A DNA stretch of 64,000 nt from Akkermansia muciniphila (GTDB lineage Bacteria; Verrucomicrobiota; Verrucomicrobiia; Verrucomicrobiales; V1-33). This document shows, piece after piece, positions 61,501 through 64,000 of this stretch; the stretch's first letter is position 1, and the number at the start of each line of letters is the position of its first letter. Location: NCBI GenBank assembly GCA_945900785.1, contig CAMDJM010000010.1, forward strand, positions 1-64,000, written 5' to 3'. The position numbers and the translations under genes were made by a program. Under the pieces are notes generated by a model. It searched no databases and was not told where the DNA came from. It worked only from the letters and a program-made list of their open reading frames with translations.

Positions 61501-64000
61501 GGGGCTGGGAGCTGGTGGCGAGGTTGTTCAAGTCATCGCGGAGGGCAAAGACATTGCCATCGATCAGCAGGCCATGCTCTTCGTTGGGGTTGTAGCCCGG
61601 CAGCGCGGGATCCGGCTGGCGATAGATGCTGCCGGAGGCCTGGACGGAGGTGAGCCCCGGGTTTTCCAGCCCCTTGAGTGAGGCGATCACCAGCTCCTGC
61701 GGAGCCGCCGGCCAGCTCACGTCGTATTGCGCGGCGATGGCGGGCACGTAGAACGGCTCGACCTTCGTGGCGGCGGGAAAGGAAACCTTCTTGAACCACC
61801 AGACGGTCAGTTGATTCTTTCCGGACAAGGCGTTGACCGGGATGATGGCTCCGGCAGCGCCGCCGGGGAAGCCAGCGGAGCCGAGGGGATTCACATAAGC
61901 CGCCGCAGAATAGCAAGTGCCGCCGGAGATGTAACCGGCCATCTCATAGCCCGGCCCGGGGGCCTCGATACGGCTGCCCACCGTGGCGGCGGTCCGCCCG
62001 CCGGTGGTGGCACCGATGGCCGTCGCAGGCGACCAGTCGCGCACGCCGTCGCCATTCAGGTCGTTGAGGGTGTAAACCGCAGGCCGGGATTCGTCGCCCG
62101 GCGTCGCGGGATTATCGGCGATGGCGGGCGAGCCCAGCGCGTCCTCCGACTCGATCCACAAGCGCAGATATTGGGCACCCGCGACCGAGCTGAACTTGAG
62201 CAGCGAGCGGTTGCGCCGGTCCGAGCTGCTGGACGTGAACTCGACCAGCAGGCGCTGGGAGCCGCCGTCGATCTTCGCTTCCAGCTCCGCCGGATCGTCT
62301 TGGAACACCAGGCTTGGCAGGCTGATGGCTTCAAACTTCGGCCCGAGAGTGGCATCCGCGCCGGTCTGGGTAACGGTCACCGGCTCGTAGGCGGCCGGGC
62401 TGGTGGGCCACTGGTGGAGGTAGTTCCGCTTGGCCACCGGCCATGAGATATCCAGGCCGGCAATGGCACCGCCGGAAACGGTATGGAGTGAGGCGTCGAA
62501 CTTCGCCATCCAGTAGAGGACCATGTTGTCGGGATTGACGTTCTCACGCTCGGCATAGTACTCGGTGATCCCATCCGGGCGGATGAAGGTGCCGTAGAGC
62601 GGTTTGCCGGCCACGGCGGTGGCGAGGGTGGGCAGCGAGGGGCTCATCTGGTCGTCGCCATTTTTCTTGGGTCCCTCACGAGGGCGGAGTTGTTCACCCA
62701 GCGGAGTGACAAGGGTCTCCACCTCGGCGCTGCGGCGGATTTCCACGATGTCGGCACCGAGGAACTGATGGCGGCCGGCTTGGCCCTCGATCTCGCTACC
62801 CAGATACTCGACGAAGACGCGGCCCTCCGCATTGTAGGCGTGGAGAGCGGGCAGACCGGAGAGCGTGTCGAACCACAGCGTGCGCGACTCTGCCGGCGCG
62901 GCGATTGACGGGTTGATCGAACCACCGACGGGGGTGTATTCCACCGCCTGGCCGGGGAAGAAGGAATTGAAAACCGGATTCACCCGCTCGATGCGGCCGG
63001 CCGGGATGCGGACCAGCGGGCCATCGAAGGTTTTCTCCGTCCAGTAAATGACCCGTGGCTCGACTTGCGAAGCGGATGAAACCGCAAAGGTCTCGCGCCG
63101 GAACTTGTAAGTCGGCGTGAACTCACCGGCTGCGGAGGTGTCCGGCACGGCCGAGACCCAGGTGACCGTCACCCGGCCGGTCTGGCTGGCATAGACCTTG
63201 TCCGCGTGCGGGCTGTAGTAGTAGGGCTGATAGGGCAGGAAATCCTTGGCCGTGCTGGCGGTGATGTTCGCATTGGCCGGGCCGGACAGCGTCAGCGTGG
63301 TGCCATTGATGAGCTGCACCTCGCGCCCGAGCAGGGTGGCGCCGACGGTGAGGCCCGCCGGCACGCTGGTCACTTCCACCACACTTTTGTCGGTGGAGCA
63401 TTTCGTCACCGCCACGCTGCCCTTCGGCAGCAGCGGCTGGGTGAGCCCGGCCACCGTGTTGTTCAGGAGTGCGGAGCTGAAGGTCTCGCCCGGCTGCACG
63501 GGCTGGGCCCGCCAATAGTTGCTGTCCGCCAGCGGCGCACCTGCCGGATTGACAGACGGCCGCTTGATTTCTTCCCCCATGGAATAGAGCGGGACTCCCG
63601 AGGCGAAGGCATAGCCAAAACTGCTGCGCTTTAGCTGGACCTGCGTGACCAGCGGCGTGACCAGCGCGCCGCCATTCGTGAGCGCAAAGGCGCTGGGATA
63701 CCTGCTGATCAAAGCCACCGCAGTGGCCGAGTTCCCTACACCGTTTAGTCTAACAACTGGCGCGGAAGTGTAGCCGCTGCCCTGAGCCGTAACCGTCACC
63801 GAGACCACACTGTTCCCGGAGAGCACGGCGGTGCCCGCGGCGCCGCTGCCGCCACCGCCGGAAAAGGTGACATTTGGTGGGAATGAATAGCCACTTCCGC
63901 CTTGGGTCACCTTGATGAAGAGAACTTGATCCCCCGTGCCCAAAGCAGCCGAACTGGCTGCGGTGGTCGCGCGTCCGGCAAACTGGACGTTGGTCACCGG
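55535..64000 (-). CDS. Giant repetitive secreted or surface protein (5' end outside the window)
   Basis: More than 2,820 codons are visible and the frame is still open at the window edge, so the start is missing. The part nearest the N-terminus contains repeated GxGY beta motifs (GGSGYSFPPNVTFSGGGGSG, GTGYTTAPTLTF, AKGSGYTTPPVV) including two 122-residue tandem repeats. The middle has calcium-site-like turns (DLNGDGVRDW, GDMDDDGQPD) and long beta-rich stretches. The C-terminal third is helical, with coiled-coil segments (SDLQTAIQSEEAAYKRELL; LAARDDLDDLKARFDRESEV). Such proteins are common in Verrucomicrobiota and are thought to be extracellular; function is unknown. Confidence 0.85.
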   Translation of the reverse strand, partial: PVTNVQFAGRATTAASSAALGTGDQVLFIKVTQGGSGYSFPPNVTFSGGGGSGAAGTAVLSGNSVVSVTVTAQGSGYTSAPVVRLNGVGNSATAVALISRYPSAFALTNGGALVTPLVTQVQLKRSSFGYAFASGVPLYSMGEEIKRPSVNPAGAPLADSNYWRAQPVQPGETFSSALLNNTVAGLTQPLLPKGSVAVTKCSTDKSVVEVTSVPAGLTVGATLLGREVQLINGTTLTLSGPANANITASTAKDFLPYQPYYYSPHADKVYASQTGRVTVTWVSAVPDTSAAGEFTPTYKFRRETFAVSSASQVEPRVIYWTEKTFDGPLVRIPAGRIERVNPVFNSFFPGQAVEYTPVGGSINPSIAAPAESRTLWFDTLSGLPALHAYNAEGRVFVEYLGSEIEGQAGRHQFLGADIVEIRRSAEVETLVTPLGEQLRPREGPKKNGDDQMSPSLPTLATAVAGKPLYGTFIRPDGITEYYAERENVNPDNMVLYWMAKFDASLHTVSGGAIAGLDISWPVAKRNYLHQWPTSPAAYEPVTVTQTGADATLGPKFEAISLPSLVFQDDPAELEAKIDGGSQRLLVEFTSSSSDRRNRSLLKFSSVAGAQYLRLWIESEDALGSPAIADNPATPGDESRPAVYTLNDLNGDGVRDWSPATAIGATTGGRTAATVGSRIEAPGPGYEMAGYISGGTCYSAAAYVNPLGSAGFPGGAAGAIIPVNALSGKNQLTVWWFKKVSFPAATKVEPFYVPAIAAQYDVSWPAAPQELVIASLKGLENPGLTSVQASGSIYRQPDPALPGYNPNEEHGLLIDGNVFALRDDLNNLATSSQPLVLLQYTDAGDKRPAMRVAKVVRQTATYPLVYDKIAGTPLTPPTPLSLLPLPKKADKSVRNEEVELTSKDTLPLLATAGAATINYRAAYDKFTFEDRKGTHHLFRGAHAKTSATATAVLGGLTSASFTITPGTRLYSVGPSVTISGGGGTGAAATVLLTGGLVTGIQMTNNGTGYTTAPTLTFFSGSQLNLGTAPTADGNANNFCVTSIAVTAKGSGYTTPPVVNVAPPASGTPATATAVLGGLTSASFTITPGTRTYSLAPTVTISGGGGTGATATALLTSGFVTGIQMTSNGTGYTTAPTLTFSGGTQLAAGTSLPSAIGNTDGFCVTSITVTAKGSGYPAAPEVRIAAPAVSFGMKFYYTQRADFDFPARALNAQPAVGSIQPFIADENDGKGSSVTLTYLPKWPDDPSLPVAQQKVVPELLMAETLAKQKASYSNGGGLPQVLGQSSAQVVYQQSMAKTLNASSVALHDPICAKKSALAKLPSGIRTSDYAGKTYFQGLAPHLQNRFYYDAVQKELVLIGEFVDEIATLDYFNLNQLSTQDVADLKAILPAAAAAAHRTVWDAAIDGLATTLKTYRESTSRPGTYEVVAALNQTIPVKGRSDITDPDTAVAGYALSSTGSGTGYVTLVFGNGRNPDQTPEGDPVQMQIIKVVPDLYPGDLKVLLSSNPLDEKVTVRHSGDYGGQPENFEFRYRYGFNDGSGQAPILPLDNSTPSLSWIDPDSTPFSLGSSILVGADPTAVISNPAVLMGDVNFTLSYRLKAQGTTPAGTWSNWTRPSLVEGWIKRVLAKITPFNQRMTDLYSNSLNTDVSMITQAGTRWEGDIALNMENVNDAGLIEIYETVLNRGKGFTINSNLDTASTNNALILAAGYLNDLYTILGNEAYADAANPTISVDDKDSVTEVNTSRFAFEGQVASSLDEELALLRGRDDFSAQGTAGAPAYNRLWWNYTRGINSGEALYAVNYNISEKAGSSTANGIVDAADAYRMFPQGHGDAYGHYLTALKGYYKLLTHPYFTWTPSAETVTVLGVPVSVDYKDERKFAAAAANVGRAAQQVLGLVHRQSYKDDPNAGWSQFRDGKTNPRTTVVRRQGLDETASRSTQGAFFHWIVGNAMLPDVDNDPSHSGVQIVDRTTVPELNELPSLALSYQTTMDSANDRLNPLGLSPGAIAFDLDPYWNNSQGQELSGVDGGASHYEQISARALRALNNAAGSFNQAATMTRLLRNQENQISDLQTAIQSEEAAYKRELLDIYGSPYPGDIGPGKYPQGYSDADFDRWWIIDRPLDWIDTTKPVTVTYRYPVTYQTFTGGKIDDIIKSYEGGDMDDDGQPDTVEKTFQVTPNQWAQFADVVGPGTALGKRPKTGALQDALVEAQLAHVALLAARDDLDDLKARFDRESEVFKGLVTSHNGQLGTTATIGTALVANNTAAAVLESIGEANIMAGDLFAETGEHISEMLPLSVGLALDATSTARGATRTLAGYVKTVFYTTAAVSNTQARVLQATVGGGLELIKENTLMSLGFTQDELQAAYEFEQTYRGLIGMYTRFTELATAYETATQKIQNLQVAGEDLRLRRETLRQRAAAVINGYRTKDLTFRTFRNEALVQYRTLFDLAGRYSYLAAKSYDYETGLLGTTQGQAVINRLVASRSLGDLTGGEPQATTSTLGDAGLAGTMAQLNADFAVAEGRLGINNPDHYNTLFSLRQELFRILPHVGLLSEIAGTLSPEERAENIAANVEANLSNASSDEAWQQTLEQHIVPNVMTDPQVAAYCRGLKKADGSAIPGFIIPFSTTVEDGKNFFGLDLAAGDHAYSQSNFATKIAAVGVALPGYVGMAAGESTAPGALSATPYAYLIPCGNDFMRTPLGDTGDVRSWQVVDQALPLPYNLGASDFNTTQFFGPNDTFAERPWVIRKHQAFRMVADPSLYEDGSLPTVFTNARLIGRSVWNSQWKIVIPAITLLKDEQMGMNNFAASVQDIQLFLRTYSNSGN
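60435..61166. repeat. Tandem 366-bp coding repeat in the giant gene
   Basis: Two consecutive units of 366 bases (122 codons) encode near-identical segments: TATAVLGGLTSASFTITPGT, then VTISGGGGTGA, GIQMT-NGTGYTTAPTLTF, FCVTSI-VTAKGSGY. DNA identity is high, with landmarks such as GGCGGAGGTG recurring at 60761 and 61127. Such repeats expand or contract by recombination. Confidence 0.85.

Noticed and set aside
1-64000. tRNA or rRNA genes
   Set aside because: Scanning for T-arm-like GTTCGAATC patterns and conserved rRNA segments gave nothing convincing.

Overview
The window looks like a chromosomal segment of a Verrucomicrobiota bacterium, probably Verrucomicrobiales. The basis is high-GC DNA, a giant secreted GxGY-repeat protein, a very long alpha-2-macroglobulin, an ECF sigma / Ser-Thr kinase pair and several Uma2 genes, all familiar from that phylum. 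This is inference, because no rRNA or tRNA gene is visible. Shine-Dalgarno sequences are rare and several genes overlap by ATGA.

Layout. 1-5.8 kb: the end of an IS3-type element abuts jetD, followed on the same strand by jetC. The jetA and jetB partners of a Wadjet system are missing where they would be expected, and a RAYT transposase with a large GGAGTC-flanked palindrome lies there instead. 5.8-27.6 kb is mixed housekeeping: alpha-2-macroglobulin, purEK, a BlaI-like repressor fused to a histone-H1-like Lys/Ala tail, a DUF2805 / thioredoxin-fold pair, a STAS-like protein divergent from a TetR regulator, an RtcR-type CARF/sigma-54 activator without rtcBA, a beta-helix protein whose signal peptide is out of frame, a MITE-like element, pdhB, a minimal zincin, a degenerate HNH protein and a cupin. 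27.7-34.5 kb holds a 193-aa anchored protein, a decayed gene, a divergent ECF sigma / Ser-Thr kinase pair, birA and nadC.

34.6-36.6 kb is a compact two-gene Septu-type defence system (ptuA-ptuB, overlapping ATGA). It is followed by the ypfJ peptidase, a truncated Uma2 gene and ahcY, which has a striking 26-bp palindrome upstream.

39.9-54.6 kb looks like a metal and oxyanion trafficking island. It has a small CPLC protein, a His-rich outer-membrane barrel, a periplasmic HMA protein, three TonB-dependent receptors, an ArsR regulator, a PiT-family permease with an altered signature, a periplasmic rhodanese and a three-gene anti-sigma / metal sensor / ECF sigma cassette. That cassette matches Cupriavidus CnrYXH in order, size and metal-ligand residues. 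Two tandem Uma2 genes sit inside the island as a recent duplication.

54.6-64 kb carries a second copy of the MITE-like sequence joined to a large nested palindrome, then the 3' part of a giant surface protein gene (more than 2,820 codons). That gene is translationally coupled to a paralogue of the 193-aa protein at 27.8 kb.

The most unusual items are the jetCD pair without jetAB, the repressor-histone tail fusion, the CnrYXH-like cassette among TonB receptors, the orphan RtcR, the giant-protein/partner module and the dispersed palindromic elements.
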